Shown here: positions 1-6,568 of the stretch, in pieces | How positions within the stretch are numbered: position 1 is the stretch's first letter | Layout of the letters: every line of letters begins with the position of its first letter | Origin: Patulibacter sp. | GTDB taxonomy: Bacteria; Actinomycetota; Thermoleophilia; Solirubrobacterales; Solirubrobacteraceae | Direction: 5' to 3' | Assembly (NCBI GenBank): GCA_031119595.1 | Contig: JAVHXX010000095.1 | Coordinates: 1,401 to 11,158, forward strand | DNA length: 9,758 bases | Notes under the pieces: generated by a model | Told to the model about the DNA's origin: nothing | What the model saw: the letters and a program-made list of their open reading frames with translations, nothing else | The model's database searches: none | Program-made: the position numbers and the translations under genes

Positions 1-1
1 T

Positions 2-145
2 CTTGTCGACATTCCGTGGTTCGATGATTTCGGTTCGACGATCGAATGCGTAAGGCGCGTTGCCCTGGAGCGACGAACCGAACCCTCGAAGGAGAGCGCG
101 GGGAACGTAGTGCTGGCGCTTCGGATGGTTCTGCGTCGGCTCTAG
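2..145 (+). CDS. possible 3' end of an unidentified plus-strand gene
   Basis: One plus-strand frame is open from the left edge to a TAG at 143-145. It gives a 47-residue C-terminal piece that begins LVDIPWFDDFGSTIE and ends LRMVLRRL. I do not recognise the family. In its favour, the amino-acid mix is ordinary and strong hairpins follow about 70 bp after the stop, as expected for a gene end converging on nrdJ. Against it, third-position GC is clearly lower than in the neighbouring genes, one minus-strand frame is open over nearly the same stretch, and a 9-bp inverted repeat (TTCGGTTCG at 29-37, CGAACCGAA at 74-82) could mean this is structured non-coding DNA. The left edge of the window cuts it, so no start can be judged. 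Confidence 0.3.
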   Translation, partial: LVDIPWFDDFGSTIECVRRVALERRTEPSKESAGNVVLALRMVLRRL

Positions 146-215
146 TAGCGCTGTGAGGTCAGGCATGCCGATGAACGTATCCGCCGCTCGGTGGGCTCCG
201 CTGCGTCTTCGCGAT

Positions 216-267
216 GTCCACGAAACGCCGAAGGGCGCCGGTCACCCGGCGCCCTTCGGACGTGGAC
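216..267 (-). terminator. long GC-rich hairpin, likely transcription terminator
   Basis: CCGAAGGGCGCCGG (228-241) and CCGGCGCCCTTCGG (246-259) form a perfect 14-bp stem with a 4-base loop. An outer 7-bp stem, GTCCACG (216-222) with CGTGGAC (261-267), extends it across a 5:1 internal loop. On the minus strand the inner stem is followed by CGTTTCG, a short U-rich tail. That fits an intrinsic terminator for nrdJ, which ends at 420. It could also stop transcription coming from the left. The lack of a long U-run is common in GC-rich actinobacteria. Confidence 0.6.
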
Positions 268-282
268 CAACCCAGTGGTCCG

Positions 283-326
283 AGAGCACTCAGCCGCAAT
301 CCGGAAGGGTTGTGGCTAGGTGCTCT
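283..326. repeat. 20-bp hairpin with GGAA tetraloop
   Basis: AGAGCAC (283-289) pairs with GTGCTCT (320-326). Inside, AGCCGCAATCC (292-302) pairs with GGGTTGTGGCT (307-317), using two G-U wobbles when read on the plus strand. The loop is GGAA (303-306), which fits the GNRA tetraloop pattern. Between the two stems are one U-G wobble and one C-A mismatch. The wobbles and GNRA loop suit an RNA transcribed from the plus strand. No U-run follows. It may be part of a bidirectional terminator cluster or a small structured RNA. Confidence 0.45.
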
Positions 327-347
327 ATCGCGCCGCAGATTCCGTCA

Positions 348-392
348 CCGCGGGTTGGGTTTAGGCCGTCTGCGGCCGGGCCCGACCCGCGG
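348..392. terminator. hairpin just past the nrdJ stop
   Basis: CCGCGGGTTGGG (348-359) pairs with CCCGACCCGCGG (381-392), 12 bp with one G-U on the plus strand. A nested stem is GGCCG (364-368) with CGGCC (373-377), loop TCTG. It begins 27 bp beyond the nrdJ stop codon, where a terminator or a 3' end-stabilising hairpin would be expected. There is no U-tract on either side, so the terminator role is inferred from position and stability alone. Confidence 0.4.
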
Positions 393-419
393 GGGCGGAA
401 GATGCAAGCGAGAGAGTGC

Positions 420-3260
420 CTAGCCGCAGCCGGTGTTGTTGCCGCAGGAGGGGCAGGTGTAGCAGGAGCCGGTCCGCTGCATCATGCCTCCGCATTGGCC
501 GCAGGCGGGGCCGAGGTCGAGGCCGACCATCTTGGCTCGCACGACGGGCGGGGTGTCGGTGAGCTTCGTCGCGGCGGCGACGGGCTTGACCGGGGCGGCG
601 GCCGGCTTGGCGGGGCCGGCGGTGTCGCCGCGGTTCTCGACGCTGGCCTGCTCGCCGCTCTCGCGGGCGATGACGCCGGGGGTGCGGAGGCCGAGGGCTT
701 CCTGGTGGTCGACGGAGAGGAACCGCGAGGCGAGCCAGCGCATGAAGTAGTCCGGGAAGGACTTCGCGAAGGCGATCTCGGGGTTCTGGGTGATGCCTTC
801 GGGCTCGAAGCGCATGTAGGCGAACTTCTCGACGAGCGTCTCGAGCGGCACGCCGTACTGGAGCGCGATCGAGATGGCGGTGGCGAAGGCGTTCATCATG
901 CCGCGCATGGTCGAACCCTCCTTGCCGATGTCGGTGAGGAAGATCTCGCCGACGGAGCCGTCTTCGTACATGCCCGCGGTGATGTAGCCCTCGTGACCAC
1001 CGACCGAGAACTTGTGCGTGATGGACTGGCGCTCGCGCGGCATGCGGCGGCGGGCCGGGCCGGCCTCCGCACGGGCGGCGATCTTGCCGGCTTCGACGGC
1101 AGCGTCGACGTCGGCCTGGGTGAACAGCGTCTCGCCGGCCTTGATCTCCTTCTGCGCGTCGGTGCGGAGGGCCTGGGCGGTCTTGGAACCGTCGCGGTAG
1201 ATGGCGAGGGCCTTGACCCCGAGGCGCCACGCCTCGACGTACGCGTCGCGGATGTCGCCGACGGTCGACTCGTGCGGCATGTTGACCGTCTTGGAGATCG
1301 CGCCGGAGAGGAAGGGCTGCGTGGCGCCCATCATCTTCACGTGGCCCATCGCGCTGATGGCGCGGGCGCCGACGGCGACGTCGAAGACGGAGAGGTGCTC
1401 GTCCTTGAGGGCCGGGGCGCCGACGATCGTGCCGTGCTCGTTGATGTGGGCTTCGATCTGCTCGATCTGCTCGGGCGAGTAGCCGAGGGTCTGCAGGGCG
1501 AGCGGCACGGTGCGGTTGACGATGGTCATCGACCCGCCGCCGACGAGCTCCTTGTACTTGACGAGCGAGAAGTCCGGCTCGATGCCGGTCGTGTCGCAGT
1601 CCATGAGGAAGGAGATGGTGCCGGTCGGCGCGAGCACCGTGGCCTGGGCGTTGCGGTAGCCGTGCTTCTCACCGAGCTCGACGGCCTCGTCCCAGCTCTT
1701 GCGGGCGGCGTCGAGGAGGGCGGTGTCGACGATGTAGGTGTCGTCGATGTCGTGCGCGGCCTTCTGGTGCATCCGCATCACGTTGAGGTGCGGCTCGGCG
1801 TTCTCCTCGTACTTCTCGAAGGTGCCGACGGCCTCGGCGAGCAGCGCCGACTGGCGGTACGCGCGGCCGGTCATGAGCGCCGTGACGGCGGCGGCGATGC
1901 CACGCCCCTCCTCGGAGTCGTAGGCGAGGCCGTTGGCCATGAGGTAGGCGCCGAGGTTGGCGTAGCCGAGGCCGAGCTGACGGAACGCGCGGGCGTTCTC
2001 ACCGATCTCGGGGGTCGGGTAGCTCGACGGGCCGACGATGATCTCCTGCGCGAACAGGATGATGTCGACGACGTGCTCGTAGGCCTTGACGTCGAAGGAG
2101 CCGTCGGGGCGACGGAACTTCATGAGGTTGAGCGAGGCGAGGTTGCAGGCCGAGTCGTCGACGTGCATGTACTCGGAGCACGGGTTGGACGCGTTGATGC
2201 GGCCGGAGTTCGGGCTCGTGTGCCAGGCGTTGATGGTGGTGTCGTACTGGACGCCCGGGTCGGCGCAGCGCCACGCGGCCTCGGCGATCTCGTCCATGAG
2301 GACGCGCGCCTTGATCGGCTCGCCGACCGGCTTGCCGTCGGTGCGGGCGATGAGGTGCCAGTCGTCGTCGTTCTCGACGGCCTGCATGAACTCGTCCGAG
2401 ACGCGGACGGAGTTGTTGGCGTTCTGGTACTGGATCGACTTGAAGCCGTCGCCGTCGATGGACATGTCGAAGCCTGCGTCGCGCAGGGCCTCGGCCTTGT
2501 CCTCCTCCTTGGCCTTGCACCAGATGAACTCGCGGATGTCCGGGTGGTCGACGTCGAGGACGACCATCTTCGCGGCGCGGCGGGTCTTGCCGCCGGACTT
2601 GATGGTGCCGGCCCACGAGTCGGCGCCGCGCATGAAGGAGACCGGGCCGGAGGCGGTGCCGCCCTTGGCGAGGTGCTCCATCGAACCGCGGATGTTCGAG
2701 AGGTTGATGCCGGAGCCGGAGCCGCCGCGGAAGATGCGGCCCTCGCGGGTGTTCCAGTCGAGGATCGACTCCATCGTGTCCTCGACGGAGAGGATGAAAC
2801 AGGCCGAGCACTGGGGCTCGTCCTCGAAGCCGACGTTGAACCAGACGGGGCTGTTGAAGGCGGCCACCTGGTGGAGCAGGATGTGCGTGAGCTCGGCCTC
2901 GAAGGCGTCGCCGTCCTCCTCGGAGGCGAAGTAGCCGCGGTCACGGCCCCATCCGGCGATCGTGCCCGACACGCGGCCGATCATCTGCTTCACCGACGAC
3001 TCGCGCTCCTTGCTTCCGAGCTGCCCCCGGAAGTACTTCTGAGCGACGATGTTCGTCGAGTTCTGCGACCACGTGGAGGGGAACTCGACGTGCTTCTGCT
3101 CGAACGAGACCTTGTCCCCGAACCCGATGCGCGCGTCGCGGATCTCCCACTCGACGGACTCGAAGGGATGCACGCCTGCTTCGGTGAACATGCGCGTGAC
3201 GCGCATGGCCGAGCCGCGGCGGTTCTCCTGTTCAAGCGTGGTCTGCGACGGGCTGGACAT
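420..3260 (-). CDS. nrdJ: vitamin B12-dependent (class II) ribonucleotide reductase
   Basis: The 946-residue product reduces ribonucleotides to deoxyribonucleotides in the cytoplasm, using adenosylcobalamin to generate a cysteine radical. This class is oxygen-independent and needs no separate radical-generating subunit. The thiyl loop reads ASNPCSEY with Cys361 and Glu363 (N-x-C-x-E). Cys372, in ACNLASLNL, lies 11 residues later, matching the spacing of a redox-pair cysteine in known NrdJ. Its partner is Cys151 or Cys154 in QCSACF. Other family segments are FRGGSGSGINLS (177-188) and LAPTGTISFLMDCDTTGIEPD (starting at 543). After an Ala/Pro-rich linker (about 880-905) a C-terminal cysteine cluster (Cys920, 923, 933, 936, 939, 945) fits the zinc-ribbon/swinging-arm tail of the long NrdJ form. 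The ATG at 3260 has an RBS-like AAGGA (3270-3274), 9 nt upstream. The gene appears intact and monocistronic, with its own promoter and leader. Confidence 0.97.
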   Translation of the reverse strand: MSSPSQTTLEQENRRGSAMRVTRMFTEAGVHPFESVEWEIRDARIGFGDKVSFEQKHVEFPSTWSQNSTNIVAQKYFRGQLGSKERESSVKQMIGRVSGTIAGWGRDRGYFASEEDGDAFEAELTHILLHQVAAFNSPVWFNVGFEDEPQCSACFILSVEDTMESILDWNTREGRIFRGGSGSGINLSNIRGSMEHLAKGGTASGPVSFMRGADSWAGTIKSGGKTRRAAKMVVLDVDHPDIREFIWCKAKEEDKAEALRDAGFDMSIDGDGFKSIQYQNANNSVRVSDEFMQAVENDDDWHLIARTDGKPVGEPIKARVLMDEIAEAAWRCADPGVQYDTTINAWHTSPNSGRINASNPCSEYMHVDDSACNLASLNLMKFRRPDGSFDVKAYEHVVDIILFAQEIIVGPSSYPTPEIGENARAFRQLGLGYANLGAYLMANGLAYDSEEGRGIAAAVTALMTGRAYRQSALLAEAVGTFEKYEENAEPHLNVMRMHQKAAHDIDDTYIVDTALLDAARKSWDEAVELGEKHGYRNAQATVLAPTGTISFLMDCDTTGIEPDFSLVKYKELVGGGSMTIVNRTVPLALQTLGYSPEQIEQIEAHINEHGTIVGAPALKDEHLSVFDVAVGARAISAMGHVKMMGATQPFLSGAISKTVNMPHESTVGDIRDAYVEAWRLGVKALAIYRDGSKTAQALRTDAQKEIKAGETLFTQADVDAAVEAGKIAARAEAGPARRRMPRERQSITHKFSVGGHEGYITAGMYEDGSVGEIFLTDIGKEGSTMRGMMNAFATAISIALQYGVPLETLVEKFAYMRFEPEGITQNPEIAFAKSFPDYFMRWLASRFLSVDHQEALGLRTPGVIARESGEQASVENRGDTAGPAKPAAAPVKPVAAATKLTDTPPVVRAKMVGLDLGPACGQCGGMMQRTGSCYTCPSCGNNTGCG

Positions 3261-3476
3261 GGTGCACTTTCCTTGTGTCTGACGGCGGGGCAGCGCCGTG
3301 CTCGGGATGAGGGTTCGGAGGGTCGGCGGAGCGGCCGGGAGCCCCTTCAGGGGGTAACACCCGAGCCTTCCAGGCCGGTCGGACGGAAACGGTGGTCCGG
3401 GTGGGATCGCCGCCGGAGACCGGAGTGCAGACGCGCCACGTGGGCGACTCGGCTTCCGGGTCCGTCCTTTTGGTGG
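3261..3476 (-). promoter_or_regulatory. long nrdJ 5' leader with riboswitch-like folding potential
   Basis: If transcription starts near 3476, about 215 nt of untranslated RNA precede nrdJ. On the minus strand, GGACGGA (3461-3467) can pair with TCCGTCC (3381-3387) to enclose an 87-nt domain. Within it are a CGCC/GGCG hairpin, two CCGGA and two TCCGG copies that offer competing pairings. Nearer the gene, GGGT/ACCC (3352-3362) and CCCC-TGAA-GGGG (3342-3353) share bases, so they exclude each other. A 6-bp stem ACGGCG/CGCCGT (3282-3299) sits 7 nt before the RBS. I could not match the B12-box of the cobalamin riboswitch or an NrdR box. I recall a candidate nrdJ RNA motif reported upstream of such genes, but cannot check its consensus here. 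Confidence 0.4.
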
Positions 3477-3482
3477 TGTTCG

Positions 3483-3516
3483 AAGCTAGCGCGAAAAAGA
3501 GGGTCCCGCGAGGGTC
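3483..3516 (-). promoter_or_regulatory. candidate nrdJ promoter with direct-repeat operator
   Basis: On the minus strand, TAGCTT (3483-3488) fits the actinobacterial TANNNT -10 element. The expected -35 position (about 3506-3511) reads TCGCGG, so there is no consensus -35. That slot lies between and partly over two identical direct repeats, GACCCTC (3510-3516 and 3499-3505), with an 11-bp period, one helical turn. This arrangement resembles an activator or repressor site. No known regulator is implied by the sequence. Confidence 0.35.
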
Positions 3517-3518
3517 GT

Positions 3519-3535
3519 TCCCGCTCGGAGCGGGA
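3519..3535. repeat. perfect 7-bp inverted repeat upstream of nrdJ promoter
   Basis: TCCCGCT (3519-3525) and AGCGGGA (3529-3535) are exact reverse complements separated by CGG. It lies just upstream of the direct repeats that overlap the nrdJ -35 region. It could be an operator half-site pair, or a backup hairpin for the terminator at 3561-3583. A run of five U on the minus strand (3494-3498) is about 20 nt away, too far for a classic terminator. Confidence 0.35.
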
Positions 3536-3560
3536 TTCGGTGCATCGGGCCCGTTGGACG

Positions 3561-3583
3561 AAAAAACCGCTCATTGCGGAGCG
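3561..3583 (-). terminator. intrinsic terminator with U6 tract
   Basis: On the minus strand CGCTC (3579-3583) pairs with GAGCG (3568-3572) around a 6-base loop. It is followed by G and six T residues (3561-3566). An alternative 4-bp stem CCGC/GCGG abuts the T-run directly. It lies downstream of the small exported-protein gene, 74 bp past a stop at 3657, and upstream of the nrdJ promoter. It therefore separates the two minus-strand genes into different transcripts. Confidence 0.6.
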
Positions 3584-3699
3584 ACCGCGGATGCATGCCG
3601 GGCGGCGGAACTGGACGAATCCGCTCGTGGTTGGCGCGACGCCCCTGGTCACCAGTCTAGGTGCGCCCGGCGGCCGCCGGCGGGGTCTCCGCGCCCGCC

Positions 3700-4260
3700 C
3701 TACCGGGCGGGGCGCCGGAGGGCGGGGCCGGCGGCGGCGCGGCGCCCGCGCCGGCGGCGCCGGCGAGCGCGGCGGCCCCCGGGGGGGGGCGCGCCGGGGG
3801 CCCCCACGGCGGTGCGCAGGCCGAGCGTGCGGCTGAGCACCGCCGCCGTGATGAGGACGGCGCCGAGGAACGCCGCGATGAGGGCCGCGATCCGGACGGG
3901 CTCGAAGGGGATGTCCGGATCCTTGAGGGTCGCGACGCCGGCGACGGGCTGCACCGACGCGTACGCGCCGGGCGTGAGGTAGCCGGGCGGCACCGGGGTG
4001 GTGCTCTCCGGCGTGGTGGTCGCCGGGACCGGGCTGGTCTCCGTCGGCGCGGTGAGCTCCGGGTTGATCGGCTGGGCGTCGTCGGTGGCCGGGGTCGTCG
4101 CCGGCAGGCCGTTGTCGGTCGAGGTGGCGGGCGGCACCACCACGCCGTCCGCGGTGACCCCTCCCTGGTCCGGTGAGGACTGTGCGAGCGCAGCGGCCGG
4201 CGTCCCCGCCAGGGCGGCGAGGAGCAGGCAGGATGCAGCGAGGCGACGGCGCGAACGCAT
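3700..4260 (-). CDS. small exported single-pass membrane protein, unknown function
   Basis: I do not recognise a family. From the ATG at 4260 the frame encodes 186 residues. Residues 1-26 look like a signal peptide: basic MRSRRR, then a hydrophobic stretch ending AALAQ. Residues about 40-92 are a Pro/Thr/Ser-rich stalk, 93-120 include PPGYLTPGAY and KDPDIPFEP, and 122-142 form one membrane helix. The remainder is a cytoplasmic tail. In this frame the tail becomes Arg-rich (RRARRRRRRGRR) right after a nine-base G/C run at 3781-3789 and stops at 3700. One base gained or lost there would give an Ala/Pro/Gly tail ending ETPPAAAGRT and stopping at 3657. I chose 4260 over the ATG at 4317 because the signal peptide begins cleanly there and a -10 element lies 7 bp upstream. 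It is divergent from the ligase gene. Confidence 0.65.
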   Translation of the reverse strand: MRSRRRLAASCLLLAALAGTPAAALAQSSPDQGGVTADGVVVPPATSTDNGLPATTPATDDAQPINPELTAPTETSPVPATTTPESTTPVPPGYLTPGAYASVQPVAGVATLKDPDIPFEPVRIAALIAAFLGAVLITAAVLSRTLGLRTAVGAPGAPPPGGRRARRRRRRGRRAAAGPALRRPAR

Positions 4261-4267
4261 CGCCGGG

Positions 4268-4273
4268 ACGGTA
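4268..4273 (-). promoter_or_regulatory. -10 element for leaderless exported-protein gene
   Basis: On the minus strand TACCGT fits TANNNT and ends 7 bp before the ATG at 4260. That spacing would place transcription start at the start codon itself, a leaderless mRNA, which is common in actinobacteria. No good Shine-Dalgarno sequence lies at normal distance from this ATG, which agrees. No recognisable -35 is present. Confidence 0.45.
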
Positions 4274-4300
4274 CCACCCGTCCTCCCCAGCCCCGGCCGA

Positions 4301-4306
4301 TACGAT
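4301..4306 (+). promoter_or_regulatory. -10 element for the ligase gene, near-leaderless
   Basis: TACGAT is a good actinobacterial -10 hexamer and ends 9 bp before the ATG at 4316. Transcription would begin within a few bases of the start codon. The 9 bp between them (CGCCGCTGC) hold no ribosome binding site. No consensus -35 lies 17-18 bp upstream (CCGTCC). Confidence 0.5.
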
Positions 4307-4315
4307 CGCCGCTGC

Positions 4316-6478
4316 ATGGCCTTGGCCGATCAGCTCTCCATCGACCGCCTCCGTTCGGGGGCCCGCGGCTACGCGCAGCGCGGCTCGGCCTTCGTACGCA
4401 CGCGCGGGACGAAGTTCCGCCTCAGCCGGCCCGCGGAAGCGCGGCCGCGCGTGTGGCCCACCGCCGGCATCGTCGGCGCCGCCGCCGTGATCATGCCGTG
4501 GCTGCTCGTCGTGCTCGCGCGCTCGAGCGACCCGGACCTCGGCCGCGGCCGGATCGTCGCCGACCCGTGGTCGCTGCTCGCCCCGGCGTGGGGCGCCTGG
4601 TCGCTCGTCGGGCTGCTCGTCGTCGCCGTGGGGGCGCTCGTCGCCTGGGCCCGCCTGCAGCTGCCCGCCCCGGATGTCTCCCGCACCACCGCGGTCGCCG
4701 TCGGCGCGCTCGTGCTCTTCGCGTTCTGGTGCGGCGCGGCCGTCTTCTTCTGGTCGCCGAGCCCGAGCGGCGCCTGGCGCTGGGCGGTGGTCGCGTTCGG
4801 CGTGGTCGTCGCCACGGTGCTCGGCCTCTTCGCGGGCGCCCAGGCGGAGGGCCGCCGCGGGGTCGTGATCGGGGTGATGGTGACCGGCATCCTCACCGCC
4901 CTCATCGGCGTGATCGACCTGCTCGCGTTCCCCGGCACCGCCCGCCGCGTGATCTCACCGCTCGATCCGACCGCCAACGCCCTCGTGATCGGGCTCGCCG
5001 TCGTGGCGTGCCTCGCGCTGGACCAGTCCGAGCATCCGCAGCGCCGCCGCTACGTGCGCGGCGCCGCCACGCTCGGCATCGCCGCCCTCCTGCTCACCGC
5101 CTCCCGCGGCGGGATCGCGGCCACGGCGTTCGGCCTCTACCTCCTCGCCTGGCGCGGGGTCCCGGTCGGCTGGCCCCTGGCGCAGGCGTTCGTCGGCTCG
5201 CTGCCGGCGGTCGTCACGGCGATCCTCGGCGGCGGCGTCGCCCGCGACGGCATCCCGGACTCGATCGGGCATCCGCTCGTCGCCGCGCTGCTCGCCGGCG
5301 GCGTGTTCTTCGTCGCCTGGGCCGCTGCCCGCGACCTCGGTGCGCCCGCGCCGCTGCGCCGTCTCACCGGCAGTCGCCCTGCCCTGCTCGCGCTGATCCC
5401 GCTCGCGGTCATCCTCGTCGTCGCCGTCAGCGCGACCGGCCGCGGCGGCATCGCCGGCACCTGGGATCACACGAAGACGGCCTTCCAGGCCCGCACGACG
5501 CCCGGCATCCCGGACGACGGCTCGCGCCTGTGGAGCGGCACGTCCGACGGCCGCCTCTGGCGGTGGCAGGCCGGCATCGACGCCTACCAGCAGGCCTCGG
5601 CGCCGCTGCAGGGCATCGGGCCGGGGTCGAGCGCGGTGATCCTGCGCAAGTACCGCCGGGAGGCCACCCCGAACCTCACCATCCCGAGCTCACCGATCGC
5701 GTTGCTCGCCGAGTCCGGGGCGATCGGCCTCGTGCTGGTGCTGCTCGGCGTGCTCGGCCTCTCGCTCGCGGGCCGGGCCGAGCTGCGCCGCGAGCCCCGC
5801 TCCGACGGCGTCCTGCTGCTCACGATCGGGTCCGTCGCACTCCTGCACTCGCTCTTCAACGACGACCTCCAGCAACCGCTGATCCTCATCCCCGCGTTCG
5901 TCGCGACCGCCGCGCTCGGGGCGCGGCAGAGCGTCGAGCAGCGGATCGGGCCGCCCGTGGTCTCCGGCACGGCGCCGGGGATCCGCAGCGCCGCGACCGT
6001 CCTCGGCACGATCCTCGCGATCGTGCTCGCCCTCGGCGCCGTCGTGCCCGCCCGGGCGCAGCTCAAGGCGCGCGAGGCCGAGGCCGACCTCGTCCCCGGC
6101 AACGGCGACAAGCTCCGCGAGGCAGCGCTCTTCTCGAACCAGGCCGCCCGCCTCGACCCGCTCGCGTTCCAGGGCGACGCGATCGGGTCCCAGGCCGCGC
6201 TCGGCCTGCAGCGGTGGACCGAGGCACGGCGTCTGGCGCTGCTCGCGGTGCGCCGCGGACCGCAGGAGGCCGCCGCGTGGCGCGCCCTCGCGTACGTGGC
6301 GCTCGCCGAGCACGACCGCCCCGGGTCGCGGATCGCCGCGCGCAAGCTGCAGGAGCTCGACCCGGCCGCGCCGACCACGCTCGAGATCGCGCGTCAGGCG
6401 ACGCTCGACTCCGCTCCGCCCGAGGCCTCGCCGACGGCCATCGGCACGCCGCTCAGCGCGACATCCGCGCAGCCGTAG
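4316..6478 (+). CDS. O-antigen ligase/polymerase-family membrane protein with helical-repeat C-terminus
   Basis: The 720-residue product has a basic cytoplasmic N-terminus (1-46) and roughly a dozen hydrophobic segments between 49 and 578. A large hydrophilic loop spans about 374-460. Features typical of the Wzy/WaaL superfamily are LLLTASRGG (258-266), the loop sequence RLWRWQAGIDAY (413-424), the glycine-rich GIGPGSS (433-439), LLAESGAIGL (463-472) and LLHSLFNDDLQQP (509-521). Members ligate or polymerise lipid-linked glycans at the outer face of the cytoplasmic membrane. Residues about 598-695 form Ala/Leu-rich helix pairs resembling TPR units, an arrangement seen in other family members. 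The final 25 residues are Ser/Pro/Thr-rich. The histidine that normally precedes the LLAExG segment is absent: there is none from 386 to 510. The substrate cannot be told, and no glycosyltransferase cluster is nearby. The ATG was chosen because earlier codons overlap the divergent gene. Confidence 0.8.
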   Translation: MALADQLSIDRLRSGARGYAQRGSAFVRTRGTKFRLSRPAEARPRVWPTAGIVGAAAVIMPWLLVVLARSSDPDLGRGRIVADPWSLLAPAWGAWSLVGLLVVAVGALVAWARLQLPAPDVSRTTAVAVGALVLFAFWCGAAVFFWSPSPSGAWRWAVVAFGVVVATVLGLFAGAQAEGRRGVVIGVMVTGILTALIGVIDLLAFPGTARRVISPLDPTANALVIGLAVVACLALDQSEHPQRRRYVRGAATLGIAALLLTASRGGIAATAFGLYLLAWRGVPVGWPLAQAFVGSLPAVVTAILGGGVARDGIPDSIGHPLVAALLAGGVFFVAWAAARDLGAPAPLRRLTGSRPALLALIPLAVILVVAVSATGRGGIAGTWDHTKTAFQARTTPGIPDDGSRLWSGTSDGRLWRWQAGIDAYQQASAPLQGIGPGSSAVILRKYRREATPNLTIPSSPIALLAESGAIGLVLVLLGVLGLSLAGRAELRREPRSDGVLLLTIGSVALLHSLFNDDLQQPLILIPAFVATAALGARQSVEQRIGPPVVSGTAPGIRSAATVLGTILAIVLALGAVVPARAQLKAREAEADLVPGNGDKLREAALFSNQAARLDPLAFQGDAIGSQAALGLQRWTEARRLALLAVRRGPQEAAAWRALAYVALAEHDRPGSRIAARKLQELDPAAPTTLEIARQATLDSAPPEASPTAIGTPLSATSAQP

Positions 6479-6515
6479 GTCGCAGGTCGACGCGCCCCTT
6501 ACCGAGCCACGGCCG

Positions 6516-6536
6516 CGCGCGACGCCGCGACGCGCG
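6516..6536. terminator. GC hairpin in convergent junction
   Basis: CGCGCG (6516-6521) and CGCGCG (6531-6536) flank a 9-base loop. It lies in the 90-bp gap between the ligase stop (6478) and the MBL gene stop (6569), which converge. It could serve as a bidirectional terminator, but no U-run is present. The alternating CG sequence makes several pairing registers possible. Confidence 0.3.
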
Positions 6537-6568
6537 AGCGCGCAGATGCCGCCGAGCTGACCTCGTCC

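Noticed and set aside
1..420. tRNA or tmRNA suggested by GGTTCGA-like stretches and strong hairpins
   Set aside because: No cloverleaf, acceptor stem or CCA end could be assembled on either strand.
3261..3476. Cobalamin riboswitch or NrdR box upstream of nrdJ
   Set aside because: Looked for the B12-box and the ACAC...GTGT NrdR palindrome on the minus strand. Only partial look-alikes such as CCGGAGACC, which is on the wrong strand, were found.
3347..3652. 101-codon minus-strand frame in the nrdJ upstream region
   Set aside because: It needs a GTG start with no good ribosome site, runs straight through the U6 terminator and the nrdJ promoter, and has weaker third-position GC than the real genes.
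153..3836. 1227-codon plus-strand open frame spanning all of nrdJ
   Set aside because: It is antisense to a clear full-length NrdJ. Its absence of stops follows from the G/C-ending codons of the real gene, and its translation is low-complexity Gly/Val/Asp/Arg.
4955..5470. Minus-strand frame inside the ligase gene
   Set aside because: Antisense shadow of the membrane protein. The translation is charged low complexity (Glu/Arg/Asp/Gly) with no motif.
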